64,000 nt of DNA from assembly GCF_014635325.1 (NCBI RefSeq), contig NZ_BMCT01000001.1, positions 1,207,743-1,271,742 of the forward strand, given 5' to 3'. Of the stretch, positions 1 to 7,802 are shown piece by piece. Numbering within the stretch: the stretch's first letter is position 1; each line of letters begins with the position of its first letter. Under the pieces are notes generated by a model that saw only the letters and a program-made list of their open reading frames with translations, searched no databases and was not told the DNA's origin. The stretch comes from Azorhizobium oxalatiphilum (GTDB lineage Bacteria > Pseudomonadota > Alphaproteobacteria > Rhizobiales > Xanthobacteraceae). A program made the translations under genes and the position numbers.

Positions 1-533
1 GCGTCGGCCTTGGCGGTGGTGCGCGTCAGCAGCAGAATCTTGTTCGCCACCTTTGCGGTGGAGGTCCAGATCTTGCGGCCCGAGACGCGATAGCCGCCCT
101 CCACCTTCTTCGCGAAGGTGGTGATGCTGGTGGTGTCGAGGCCTGCATTGGGCTCGGTGATGCCGAAGCACACCTGATCCTCGCCGGCCACCAGTCGGGG
201 CACCCAGCGGGCCTTCTGCTCCGGCGTGCCGTGCACCACGATGGGGTGGGGGCCGAACATGTTGATGTGGATGGACGAGGTGGCCGCCATGGCGCCGCCG
301 TGGCTGGCCACCGTGTGCATGACGAGGGCGGCCTCGGTGACGCCGAGGCCGGCGCCGCCATATTCCTCGGGCATGGTGACGCCCAGCCAGCCGTCCGCCG
401 CCATGGCCTTGTGAAATTCATGCGGAAAGCGCGCCTCGCGCTCGCATTCCGCCCAGTATTCGTCGTCGAAGCGCTTGCACACGGCGGAGACCCCGTCGCA
501 GAGGGCGCGCTGGTCGTCATTCAGTTCGATCAT
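1..533 (-). CDS. acyl-CoA dehydrogenase, N-terminal part (runs off the window)
   Basis: The frame is open from an ATG at 533 to the left edge and gives about 177 residues beginning MIELNDDQRALCDGV. It has the N-terminal helical domain of the acyl-CoA dehydrogenase family, with MPEEYGGAGLG near residue 55 and the FAD/substrate-contact stretch CFGITEPNAGLDTTS near residue 120. The family oxidises acyl-CoA thioesters to 2-enoyl-CoA with FAD and passes electrons to ETF. The C-terminal domain with the catalytic base lies outside the window, so the substrate cannot be called. It is on the same strand as the BKACE gene, separated from it by a repeat element. It may belong to the catabolic cluster to the right; that is inference. 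Confidence 0.9.
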   Translation of the reverse strand, partial: MIELNDDQRALCDGVSAVCKRFDDEYWAECEREARFPHEFHKAMAADGWLGVTMPEEYGGAGLGVTEAALVMHTVASHGGAMAATSSIHINMFGPHPIVVHGTPEQKARWVPRLVAGEDQVCFGITEPNAGLDTTSITTFAKKVEGGYRVSGRKIWTSTAKVANKILLLTRTTAKAD

Positions 534-599
534 GCGTTGAGCTTTCGGTCATGATGAAGCAGGTCTGTCAGGCTCGTGATGGGCGGTGAAACAACAGAA

Positions 600-750
600 C
601 ATCGTCATGCCCGGACCTGATCCGGGCATCCACGTCCCAACGCCTGAAGAACCGTGAACGCTTTGGCGAAACGGCCGCCGCATACCTGAGTTTCGCACCG
701 CCCACCGTCGGCCCGACATGGATCCCCGGATCAGGCCCGGGGATGACGAT
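600..750. repeat. Intergenic inverted-repeat (REP/MITE-like) element
   Basis: The left end (601-634) and the reverse complement of the right end (717-750) agree at 30 of 34 positions. Each end holds its own small palindrome around CCCGG...CCGGG. The arms begin ATCGTCATGCCCGG and ATCGTCATCCCCGG. Elements with this CGTCATGCCCGG...ATCCGGG signature are widespread between genes in alphaproteobacteria. It fills the gap between the acyl-CoA dehydrogenase start and the end of the BKACE gene. It carries no credible gene. Confidence 0.75.
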
Positions 751-791
751 CCTGCGCGGCAGGGCGGTTGAACGGCGCATGTCGCCCGGCG

Positions 792-1724
792 CTAGAAGGC
801 CGTCTTGTCCGCGCCCTTCAGGCCCAGCATGGCGCGGGCATCGTCAGGACTTGCGACCTCAAGGGAGAGTTCGGTGAGGATGCGCTTCATCTTCTCCACC
901 TGCTCGGCATTGGAGCGGGCCATCACGCCCTTGCCGAGGTGGAGCGAGTCCTCCAGCCCCACGCGCACGCAGCCGCCGAGGATGGCGCCCATGGTGACGA
1001 GGCGGGTCTGGTGCCGCCCGGCTCCCAGAACGGAGAGGATGTAGTCGCTGCCGAACAGGCCGTCGGCCACGCGCTTCATATGCATGAGGTTTTCCGCGTC
1101 CGGGCCGATGCCGCCGAGCACGCCGAAGATGCACTGCACGAGGAAGGGGGGCTTGATCAGCTTCTGATCAACAGCCCAGGCCAGATTGTAGAGGTGGCCC
1201 ACGTCGTAGCATTCGAACTCGAAGCGGGTGCCGTGGGCGCTGAGTTCCCCGATGCCGCGCTCGATCTGGGCGAAGGTGTTCGACAGGATGAAATCCCGCG
1301 TCATCTCCAGATAGCCCTTCTCCCAGGGCTGCTTGAAGGCCTTCATCTTCTCGGCGGCGGGAAACAGGCCGAAGTTCAGCGAGCCCATGTTCATGGAGGC
1401 CAGCTCGGGCTTCAGCGTGTTGGCGGCCAGCAGGCGCTGGTCGAGGCTCATGCCCAGCCCACCCCCGGTGGTGATGTTCACCACCGCATCGCAGCCATCC
1501 TTGATGCGCGGCAGGAAGCGCATGTAATCGGCGGGATCGGAGGAGGGCGCGCCATCCGCCTCGTTGCGGGCGTGCAGATGCAGGATTGCCGCGCCCGCCT
1601 TCGCCGCCGCGATCGCCTGCTCGGCGATCTGGTCGGCATTGACGGGCAGGGCATCCGACATGCTCGGCGTATGGATCGAACCGGTGATCGCGCAGCTGAT
1701 GATCACTTTGTCAATGCGCTTCAT
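792..1724 (-). CDS. 3-keto-5-aminohexanoate cleavage family enzyme (BKACE, DUF849)
   Basis: A full-length 310-residue member of the BKACE family. Family members condense a beta-keto acid with acetyl-CoA and split the product to acetoacetate and a new acyl-CoA, using a zinc ion. The zinc-binding HLHAR motif is at residues 49-53 and the downstream glutamate is in VGLEDSLHLGKG near residue 258. The TIM-barrel start KVIISCAITGSIHTPSM is typical. The ATG at 1724 has GGAG just upstream. It is transcribed leftward from the first GntR operator region, through an alcohol dehydrogenase remnant. Its substrate is not known. In this cluster a keto-dicarboxylate or beta-keto intermediate is plausible. Confidence 0.9.
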   Translation of the reverse strand: MKRIDKVIISCAITGSIHTPSMSDALPVNADQIAEQAIAAAKAGAAILHLHARNEADGAPSSDPADYMRFLPRIKDGCDAVVNITTGGGLGMSLDQRLLAANTLKPELASMNMGSLNFGLFPAAEKMKAFKQPWEKGYLEMTRDFILSNTFAQIERGIGELSAHGTRFEFECYDVGHLYNLAWAVDQKLIKPPFLVQCIFGVLGGIGPDAENLMHMKRVADGLFGSDYILSVLGAGRHQTRLVTMGAILGGCVRVGLEDSLHLGKGVMARSNAEQVEKMKRILTELSLEVASPDDARAMLGLKGADKTAF

Positions 1725-1780
1725 GAGACTGGCTCCGGATGTGCGAGTGGATCGGGCAGGGGAGCAGAGCCCCTACGGCG

Positions 1781-1959
1781 TCAGCACCATGCGGCCGAGA
1801 TCATGGTGCCCTCCCACAGGTGCGCGTCGCTGTGGCAGGCGCCGGCCCCCGCACCTTGAGCAGAACCTCCGTTCCCGTGGGCTCTGGCCGTACCGTCTCG
1901 CGGGCGGCGAGGTTCTGACCGAAGCCGGTCGGCTGATAGCAGCGCATCATTGCTCGCAT
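1781..1959 (-). pseudogene. Zinc alcohol dehydrogenase remnant, frameshifted and truncated
   Basis: The ATG at 1959 has a strong GGAGGAGGA ribosome site and starts MRAMMRCYQPTGFGQNLAAR, then TGTEVLLKVRG, the N-terminus of a zinc-dependent medium-chain dehydrogenase. The expected next motif AGACHSDAHLWEG, with the catalytic-zinc cysteine, appears only in the next frame. One missing G in the G-run at about 1848-1853 explains this. The second frame stops after some 20 residues, and no Rossmann domain follows because the BKACE gene begins. It is therefore a dead 5' fragment whose promoter and ribosome site survive. Confidence 0.7.
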
Positions 1960-2042
1960 GGTCGTCCTCCTCCGACGGCGTTCTTCGGGCGCTGGGGCCA
2001 CGCTCGTCCCTCCAATGCGTAGCGCTCGGCGCTCAAACCGTC

Positions 2043-2059
2043 AAATGGTTTGACCATTT
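2043..2059. promoter_or_regulatory. FadR-like GntR operator, copy 1
   Basis: AAATGGTTTGACCATTT is a perfect inverted repeat (7-bp arms, 3-bp centre). Its TGGT-N3-ACCA core is the one known for FadR-subfamily GntR repressors. The 21 bp from 2039 to 2059 recur without change at 5223-5243. It lies between the leftward ADH remnant/BKACE genes and the rightward reductase gene. The FadR-type regulator at 3477-4226 is the obvious ligand (inference). Confidence 0.75.
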
Positions 2060-2155
2060 AGGGGCGGCTTGGTAGTCCTGTGAAAAATAGGACGCCTGCA
2101 AACCGGCCGGGCCTCGACGCCTGCGCCGGAGACAAAGATAAGCCGGGAGGGAACC

Positions 2156-2287
2156 ATGTCACCGAACACAATCGGACGACGACGCCTGCCTTGCCGTCTG
2201 CGGGGGCTGCTTTCAGCGCTCACCGCCTGTAGCCCGAACGGCATCCACGGGGCGGGCCCGGCGGTCTGCCCGCTGGTCAAGCTGTAG
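2156..2287 (+). CDS. Possible 43-residue peptide upstream of the reductase
   Basis: An ATG with an excellent GGGAGGGAACC ribosome site starts a 43-codon frame, MSPNTIGRRRLPCRLRGLLS and onward, ending TAG at 2287. It lies about 100 bp after the operator and 62 bp before the reductase ATG. I do not recognise the protein. It could be a leader peptide, the decayed start of a signal-peptide-bearing gene, or untranslated. Only the ribosome site and position support it. Confidence 0.25.
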   Translation: MSPNTIGRRRLPCRLRGLLSALTACSPNGIHGAGPAVCPLVKL

Positions 2288-2349
2288 TGGCATTCGGCGC
2301 GCGCGTGATCTCGCGGCGCGCGCTTCTCTCCCCATGCAAGGATAAGCCG

Positions 2350-3372
2350 ATGATCAACCGCCAATGGCTTCTCGCTTCCCATCCGCAGGGGCAGGCCACT
2401 CTCGACACCTGGCGCCTCGCCGAAGCGCCCGTGCCCCAGCCGGGGCCGGGCCAGATTCTGGTCCGGACGCAGTGGCTCTCCCTCGATCCCTACATGCGCG
2501 GCCGCATCAGTCCGTCCACCAACTACACCAAGGGCGTCGGCATAGGCGAGGTGATGCAGGGGGGCGGCGTCGGCGAGGTGGTGGCCTCCAACCACGACGA
2601 CTGGAAGCCCGGCGACATCGCCGAGGCCATGGGCTTCGGCTGGCAGGAATATGCGGTGCTGAGCCCCGATCTGCCGGGCGCCGCGCGGGTCAACAAAGTG
2701 AACACCGCCCTTGCCCCGCCGCAGGCCATGCTGTCGTGGCTCGGTATGCCGGGGCTCACCGCCTATATTGGCCTGTTCGAGATCGGCCGGCCGAAGCCCG
2801 GCGACACGCTGGTGGTGTCCGCGGCTTCCGGGGCCGTGGGGCAACTGGTGGGGCAGATCGCCAGGCTATGCGGCGCGCGCGTGATCGGCATCGCCGGTTC
2901 CGACGACAAGCTGGCCTGGTGCCGCGAGATCGGCTTCGACGCCACGCTCAACTACAAGACCGAGACCGATCTCAGGGGCGCCATCGCCGCGCTGGCGCCG
3001 GGCGGCGTGGACGTGTTCTTCGACAATACCGGCGGCCCCATCCATGATGCGGTGCTCAACAATCTGGCGGTGGGTGCGCGGGTGGTCATCTGTGGCCGGA
3101 TCGCGCTCGCCAATGATTTCGACGGGGAGGACATCGGCCTGCGCGCGTCATCGCGGCTCATCGTCACCCGCTCGCTGGTGCAGGGTTTCATCGCCTTCGA
3201 CTGGTGGCACCGCCGCCCGGAGGCCATGGCGCGCCTCGCGGCATGGCACCGCGATGGCAAGCTGATCACCCGCGAGGACATTCTGGATGGCTTCGAGCGC
3301 ATGCCGGAAGCGTTCCTGCGCATGATGTCGGGTGGCAATATGGGCAAGCAGCTCGTAAGACTGGGCGGCTGA
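2350..3372 (+). CDS. NADP-dependent medium-chain oxidoreductase, CurA / leukotriene-B4 dehydrogenase-like
   Basis: A 340-residue zinc-free medium-chain dehydrogenase/reductase. It opens MINRQWLLASHPQGQATLDT and continues LVRTQWLSLDPYMRGR, the signature of the CurA/YncB/PTGR group, which reduces the C=C bond of enones with NADPH. The nucleotide-binding loop AASGAVG is at residues 158-164. The ATG at 2350 follows AAGGATAAG. An in-frame GTG at 2287 would add 21 residues but does not match the family start. It is the first clear gene right of operator copy 1 and is followed by the GntR gene. Its role in the pathway is unknown; reduction of an unsaturated intermediate is possible. Confidence 0.88.
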   Translation: MINRQWLLASHPQGQATLDTWRLAEAPVPQPGPGQILVRTQWLSLDPYMRGRISPSTNYTKGVGIGEVMQGGGVGEVVASNHDDWKPGDIAEAMGFGWQEYAVLSPDLPGAARVNKVNTALAPPQAMLSWLGMPGLTAYIGLFEIGRPKPGDTLVVSAASGAVGQLVGQIARLCGARVIGIAGSDDKLAWCREIGFDATLNYKTETDLRGAIAALAPGGVDVFFDNTGGPIHDAVLNNLAVGARVVICGRIALANDFDGEDIGLRASSRLIVTRSLVQGFIAFDWWHRRPEAMARLAAWHRDGKLITREDILDGFERMPEAFLRMMSGGNMGKQLVRLGG

Positions 3373-3476
3373 CCGGCGCGCTCCGGAACGGGCGGGAAGC
3401 CCTGCGCGCGATTTGCTCTTACCTTTGTATCTTATAGAGCCTATGCTCAGGGTTTCACCATACGGACCAGGATACT

Positions 3477-4226
3477 ATGACCAAGCCGGATCGGACGCCG
3501 GAGCCCATGGTTGGGCGCATCTCCGTCCCGAAATCCTATGAGGTTCTGGCGGACAAGCTGCGCCAGACCATTCTCGACGGTTCGCTGAAGGAAGGCATGC
3601 GCCTGCCCACCGAGCGCGAACTGGTCAGCCAGTCGGGACTGAGCCGGGGTTCCGTGCGCGAGGCTTTACGCAAGCTGGAAGTCGAGGGGCTGGTGAAGAC
3701 GAAGCTCGGCCGCAGCGGCGGCAACATCGTCTCAAAGCCCGGTCCTGAATCCATGGCTCACGTCATCACCCAGTTCGTGCGCGGCCGGCGGCTGTCGCTG
3801 CGCTCGCTGCAGGAAACCCGCGAGGCGCTGGAGCCCGGCATCGCACGCCTCGCCGCCGAGCATCGCACCGCCGCCGAGGTGGCGCGGTTGCGCGAGCTGA
3901 ATGCGGAAATGGCTGATGCCATCGATGACAGCAGCCGCTTCGCGGCCGTCAATGTGGCCTGGCATACGGCAGTGGCCACGGCCAGCCACAACGATCTGCT
4001 CGTCGCCTTCCTGTTCTCCATCTCCGATGATGTGCTCGTCGTCACCATCAGCGAGGAGTACGACACGCCGGACTTGCGGCGGGAGGTGCTCAAGGCGCAC
4101 GAGCGGATCATCGTCGCCATTGAGGCGGGCGATGGCGATGCGGCCTTCCGGCGCATGCAGCGGCACGTGCAGGCCACCCGCGCCCGGACGCGGGCGCGGG
4201 AAGCGAGCGAGGAGAGCGAAGCCTAG
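3477..4226 (+). CDS. GntR-family regulator, FadR subfamily (FCD domain)
   Basis: A 249-residue regulator. The winged helix-turn-helix occupies about residues 20-85, with the GntR signature LPTERELVSQSGLSRGSVRE. An all-helical FCD ligand domain follows (about 95-230), with histidines in AWHTAV and KAHERI at the positions of the usual metal site. Such proteins are usually repressors released by a carboxylate or acyl-CoA ligand. It sits inside the cluster, and two FadR-like palindromes lie at 2043 and 5227. A weaker GGTTTCACC core at 3451-3459, just before its own start, might allow autoregulation. The ligand is inferred to be the pathway substrate or its CoA ester. Confidence 0.92.
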   Translation: MTKPDRTPEPMVGRISVPKSYEVLADKLRQTILDGSLKEGMRLPTERELVSQSGLSRGSVREALRKLEVEGLVKTKLGRSGGNIVSKPGPESMAHVITQFVRGRRLSLRSLQETREALEPGIARLAAEHRTAAEVARLRELNAEMADAIDDSSRFAAVNVAWHTAVATASHNDLLVAFLFSISDDVLVVTISEEYDTPDLRREVLKAHERIIVAIEAGDGDAAFRRMQRHVQATRARTRAREASEESEA

Positions 4227-4301
4227 GGCATGTCCGGCTTTGATTGCTCCGCAATCCGAGCGACAAGACGTTCTCTATCAATGAGTTGGAGCCTTCAGCC
4301 C

Positions 4302-5174
4302 TCATTCCTCGCCAGCGGCGGCCAGAATGGACCGGGCGAGCTTGAGATGCGGGATGTCGTACATCTTGCCGTCGATGCCCACCGTGCCGATGCCGGGATC
4401 GGCATCGAAAGCGGCAGCGATGCGCCGGGCCTGCGCCACATCGTCCGCTGACGGGGAGAAGCAGCGGTTGATGGTCTCCACCTGATCGGGGTGGATGGCG
4501 ACGCGGCCGGTGAAGCCGTCGCGCTGGGAGAGCCGGCAATCCGCCTCCAGCCCGGCCGGATTGCGGAAATCGGCATAAAGCGTGTCGATGCGGGCCACTT
4601 CGGCAGCGGCGGCGGCGAACAGGCACATGGTGCGGGCCACCCGGTAGGGCTGCGTCCAGTCTCCATCGGGCTGCTTGTTGGTGCTGGAGCCCACCACGGC
4701 GCCCAGATCCTCCGCTCCCCATGTGAGCCCGGCGAGGCGCTCGTGAGCGGGCGCATAGCTGCCGAGATTGAACATGGCCACCGGCGTCTCGGTGGCCACC
4801 ACGATGATCTTCACCGTGCCGCGCGCCATGCCGCTGCGGGTCTCCAGCGCATCGAGATAATGGCCGATCCGCGCGATGTCGGCCGCGCCATTGGCCTTGG
4901 GCACCATGATGCCATCGAGGCCCGGCAGCACGACGGCGGAGAGATCTTCCAGCGTCAGGCCGGTGTCCAGCGCATTGACCCGCACCCAGAAGCGCCAGGG
5001 GCGCGGGCCGTCCGCCGCCAGCATCTCCTGCACCATCCCCCGCGCCACCGGCTTGCGGGCCGGTGCCACCGCATCCTCCAGATCGAGGATCAGGCCATCG
5101 GCGCCGCTGGTCTGGGCCTTGGCGAATTTCCGCTCGCTGTCGGCGGGGACGAAGAGCAATGAACGCAGCCGCAT
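4302..5174 (-). CDS. HpcH/HpaI-CitE family CoA-ester lyase
   Basis: A 290-residue CitE-like lyase. These Mg2+ enzymes split beta-hydroxyacyl-CoA esters (citryl-, malyl-, citramalyl-CoA) into two smaller units. Visible motifs are RSLLFVPADS at the start, LILDLEDAV near residue 30, WVRVNALDTG with the substrate arginine near 65, and TWGAEDLGAV near 151 with the metal-binding E and D. The ATG at 5174 has GAGGCCATCC upstream. It lies left of operator copy 2, divergent from the TTT / CoA-transferase / hydratase genes. The set CoA-transferase, hydratase and CitE-like lyase parallels Ict-Ich-Ccl of itaconate degradation. Citramalyl-CoA lyase or a close relative is the best guess; malyl-CoA types cannot be excluded. 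Confidence 0.88.
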   Translation of the reverse strand: MRLRSLLFVPADSERKFAKAQTSGADGLILDLEDAVAPARKPVARGMVQEMLAADGPRPWRFWVRVNALDTGLTLEDLSAVVLPGLDGIMVPKANGAADIARIGHYLDALETRSGMARGTVKIIVVATETPVAMFNLGSYAPAHERLAGLTWGAEDLGAVVGSSTNKQPDGDWTQPYRVARTMCLFAAAAAEVARIDTLYADFRNPAGLEADCRLSQRDGFTGRVAIHPDQVETINRCFSPSADDVAQARRIAAAFDADPGIGTVGIDGKMYDIPHLKLARSILAAAGEE

Positions 5175-5226
5175 GGGATGGCCTCCTCTGAGTATCCGTC
5201 GTTAGCGCGGCTGAGTATCAATCGTC

Positions 5227-5243
5227 AAATGGTTTGACCATTT
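5227..5243. promoter_or_regulatory. FadR-like GntR operator, copy 2
   Basis: AAATGGTTTGACCATTT again, identical to 2043-2059 and within a shared 21-bp block. It lies 53 bp from the lyase start on the left and about 275 bp from the TTT receptor start on the right, so it can control both arms of this divergent region. Chance identity of 21 bp at two such positions is very unlikely. Confidence 0.75.
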
Positions 5244-5517
5244 CCATTTTTGCGCTAGCCTCACGATAAATGCAGGCCATCAATGGTCGCGATCGGGAGG
5301 GAAAGCCGAAACGGACGCAAGCCGGATGCCGCAGGGCCGCGATCCGGATCGAGCCCGGCCATGACGCGCTGCCCTTGAACCGCAGGTGGCAGGCGCGCGA
5401 CGCCGGAGATTTCTTCAAGGCGGATGCGCCGTTCGGTTTCAGAACCATCGCCATATCGATCGGGCGCGCATTATCGATACTCGGTTGCTCAATAATAAAA
5501 TGCCAAGGGAGGACGGA

Positions 5518-6492
5518 ATGAAGGGATGGACAGCGCGCGCGCTGCTGGTGGCAGCGGCGATGGTGTGTGGATTCGAGGCCGCCCATGCCGAGACGGATGC
5601 CTATCCCCAGCGTGCCGTCACGCTGGTGGTGCCCTTTCCCGCCGGCAGCGCCACGGATGCGGTGGCTCGCAAGGTGGGCGAGGGGCTCCAGAAGGCCTTG
5701 GGCCAGCCCTTCATCATCGACAACCGGGCGGGGGCGGGCGGCCTTATCGCCGTGCGCCATGTGATCACGGCGAAGCCAGACGGCTACACGCTGATGATCG
5801 CCACCAACACCACCCACGCGGCCAATCCGAGCATCTACAAGAGCCTGCCCTACGATCCGAAGAAGGATTTCACGCCGATCGGCGGCATCATCCGCATTCC
5901 CTATCTGGTGGCGGTGCGGGCGGATTCGCCGGCCAACACGCTGGCGGAATTCGTGCAGGTGGCGCGGGCGGCCAAGTCGCCGCTCTCATACGGCACCGGC
6001 AACACCGGCGGCCGCGCCTCCGGCGAACTGCTCAAGGCGCGCCTCGGCTTCGACATGATGGAAGTTCCCTATCGCGGCTCGCCGCAGGCAATCACCGATC
6101 TCATCGGCGGCCACATCGACGTCTGCTTTCCCGATCCGGCGAGCGCCCTCAGCCTGCTGCACGAGAAGAAGTTCAAGGTGCTGGCCGTCACCGGGCCGAA
6201 GCGGGTGCCGAGCCTGCCGGACGTGCCGACCGTGATGGAATCCGGCGCGCCGGATTACAGCATCGTGGCCTGGGTCGGCGCCTTCGCCCCCGCCGGCACG
6301 CCCCAGCCGATCGTCGAGAAGCTGAATGCCGCGATCAACGCCCAGCTGCGTGATCCGGCCATGGTGGAGTTCATCAACCAGATCGGCGCCGAGGTATTCG
6401 CCACGACGCCGGCCCGTCTGTCCTCCTATGTGGAGGAGGATACGCGGCGCTGGGCCGAGCTGGTGGAGCTGGCCAAAATCCCGCGCAAGTGA
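5518..6492 (+). CDS. Bug/TTT-family periplasmic substrate-binding protein
   Basis: A 324-residue secreted protein with a signal peptide cut after EAAHA (about residue 22). The mature part starts with YPQRAVTLVVPFPAGSATDA, the conserved first strand and ligand loop of tripartite tricarboxylate transporter receptors. The usual IDNRAGAGG near residue 65 and the YGTGNTGG stretch follow. The family binds carboxylates such as citrate or dicarboxylates. No TctA/TctB membrane genes are nearby, which is common for orphan Bug proteins that share a transporter. The ATG at 5518 follows AAGGGAGGACGGA. It is the first gene right of operator copy 2 and runs into the CoA-transferase gene, so it probably captures the pathway substrate. 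Confidence 0.92.
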   Translation: MKGWTARALLVAAAMVCGFEAAHAETDAYPQRAVTLVVPFPAGSATDAVARKVGEGLQKALGQPFIIDNRAGAGGLIAVRHVITAKPDGYTLMIATNTTHAANPSIYKSLPYDPKKDFTPIGGIIRIPYLVAVRADSPANTLAEFVQVARAAKSPLSYGTGNTGGRASGELLKARLGFDMMEVPYRGSPQAITDLIGGHIDVCFPDPASALSLLHEKKFKVLAVTGPKRVPSLPDVPTVMESGAPDYSIVAWVGAFAPAGTPQPIVEKLNAAINAQLRDPAMVEFINQIGAEVFATTPARLSSYVEEDTRRWAELVELAKIPRK

Positions 6493-6560
6493 GCCCGCGA
6501 ACAGGCGCGATGCGTCCAACCCCTTCGAACATGCGTCCGGCGCGGCGCGGGAGACGTTGT

Positions 6561-7751
6561 GTGTCCAAGCCTCTGACGGGTGTGAAAGTTCTGGATCTCA
6601 GCAAGGTGCTCGCCGGGCCGCTTTGCGCCCAGTATCTGGGCGAGATGGGGGCCGAGGTGATCAAGGTCGAGCCGGTCGGTGCGGGCGACGAGACGCGTGG
6701 CTGGCCGCCGTTCCGGGCATCCGGCCTTGGCGCTGTGTTCCTGAGCGCCAACCGCAACAAGCGCAGCATCGCCATCGACCTGAAGACGGAGCAGGGGCGG
6801 GCGGTCGTGCACCGCCTCGCGAAGGAAGCGGATATCGCCATCGAGAGCTTCAACACCGGCGTCGCCGAGCGTATCGGCATCGATGCCGCAACGCTCAGGG
6901 GGATCAACCCGCGCCTGATCCATTGCAGCATCTCCGGCTTCGGCCGTACCGGGCCGATGCGGAACGCGCCGGGCTATGATGTCATCCTGCAGGCTTTCTG
7001 CGGGGTGATGGGGCTGACCGGCGATGAGAGCGGCGGGCATATCCGCAGCCCCATCTCGCCCATCGACCAGATGACCGGCACCCATGCCCTCAGCGGCATT
7101 CTGGCCCGGCTCTACCAGCGGCAGGCGACGGGGGAGGGCGGCACCGTGAACGTCTCGCTCTACGACACCGCCATGGGTCTGCTCAGCTACAATCTCCAGA
7201 CCTTCTGGGAAAAGGGCGTGCAGCCGGCCAAGTGCGGCTCCAGCCACGAGTCCCTGTGCCCTTATCAGGCGTTCGAGGCGGCTGACGGGCCGATCATGAT
7301 CGGCGTCGCCAATGACAATCTGTGGCGCAAGTTCTGTGCGGCGGTGGGGCTCGGGTCGATCGTGGATCATCCCGACTTCCGCACCAATGCGGACCGGGTA
7401 CGCAACCGGCCACAGACGCTGGCACATGTGCGGGGCGCGCTGGAGCAGAACACGGTGGCCCATTGGCACGAGGTGCTGTCCGCCGCGGGCATTCCCTGCT
7501 CGCCCATTAATTCGCTGGCCCAGCTTCTCGAGCATCCGCACACGCAGGCCAGCGGCATCGTGATGACCTATGAGCATCCCACCGGCGGCACGCTGAAGGG
7601 CATCGGCCAGCCGGTCCGCTTCGGCGGCGAAGCGAACCGGCCGGGGCGTCCGCCGCCCGATCTCGGTCAGCACACAGACGAGATCCTGGCCGAACTCGGC
7701 TTCTCCGATGCGGATATCACCAGCCTGCACGCCGCGCGCGCGGTGGGCTGA
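6561..7751 (+). CDS. CaiB/BaiF class III CoA-transferase
   Basis: A 396-residue formyl-CoA-transferase-like enzyme, which moves CoA from a donor thioester to a free acid through an aspartyl thioester. The start LTGVKVLDLSKVLAGPLC, the GADVIKVE-type AEVIKVEPVG and the region IRSPISPIDQMTG with the likely catalytic Asp169 are all present. I chose GTG 6561 because of GGGAG upstream and the family N-terminus. A GTG at 6489 overlapping the TTT stop and an ATG at 6531 are possible but poorer. It probably activates the imported dicarboxylate (itaconate, mesaconate or similar, inferred from neighbours). Confidence 0.9.
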   Translation: MSKPLTGVKVLDLSKVLAGPLCAQYLGEMGAEVIKVEPVGAGDETRGWPPFRASGLGAVFLSANRNKRSIAIDLKTEQGRAVVHRLAKEADIAIESFNTGVAERIGIDAATLRGINPRLIHCSISGFGRTGPMRNAPGYDVILQAFCGVMGLTGDESGGHIRSPISPIDQMTGTHALSGILARLYQRQATGEGGTVNVSLYDTAMGLLSYNLQTFWEKGVQPAKCGSSHESLCPYQAFEAADGPIMIGVANDNLWRKFCAAVGLGSIVDHPDFRTNADRVRNRPQTLAHVRGALEQNTVAHWHEVLSAAGIPCSPINSLAQLLEHPHTQASGIVMTYEHPTGGTLKGIGQPVRFGGEANRPGRPPPDLGQHTDEILAELGFSDADITSLHAARAVG

Positions 7752-7802
7752 GCCACCGTACGTCAGTTGTTGAACAGAGAATCATTACAAGGGAGAGCGG
7801 CC

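Noticed and set aside
768-1859. 363-codon plus-strand frame
   Set aside because: It is fully antisense to the BKACE gene and its translation is rich in H, G, A, L and E, as expected for the complement of high-G+C coding DNA. The BKACE protein has clear family motifs.
3451-3459. Third GntR operator before the regulator's own start
   Set aside because: GGTTTCACC keeps only the GGT-N3-ACC core and lacks the AAAT/ATTT flanks, so it is not called as a feature.
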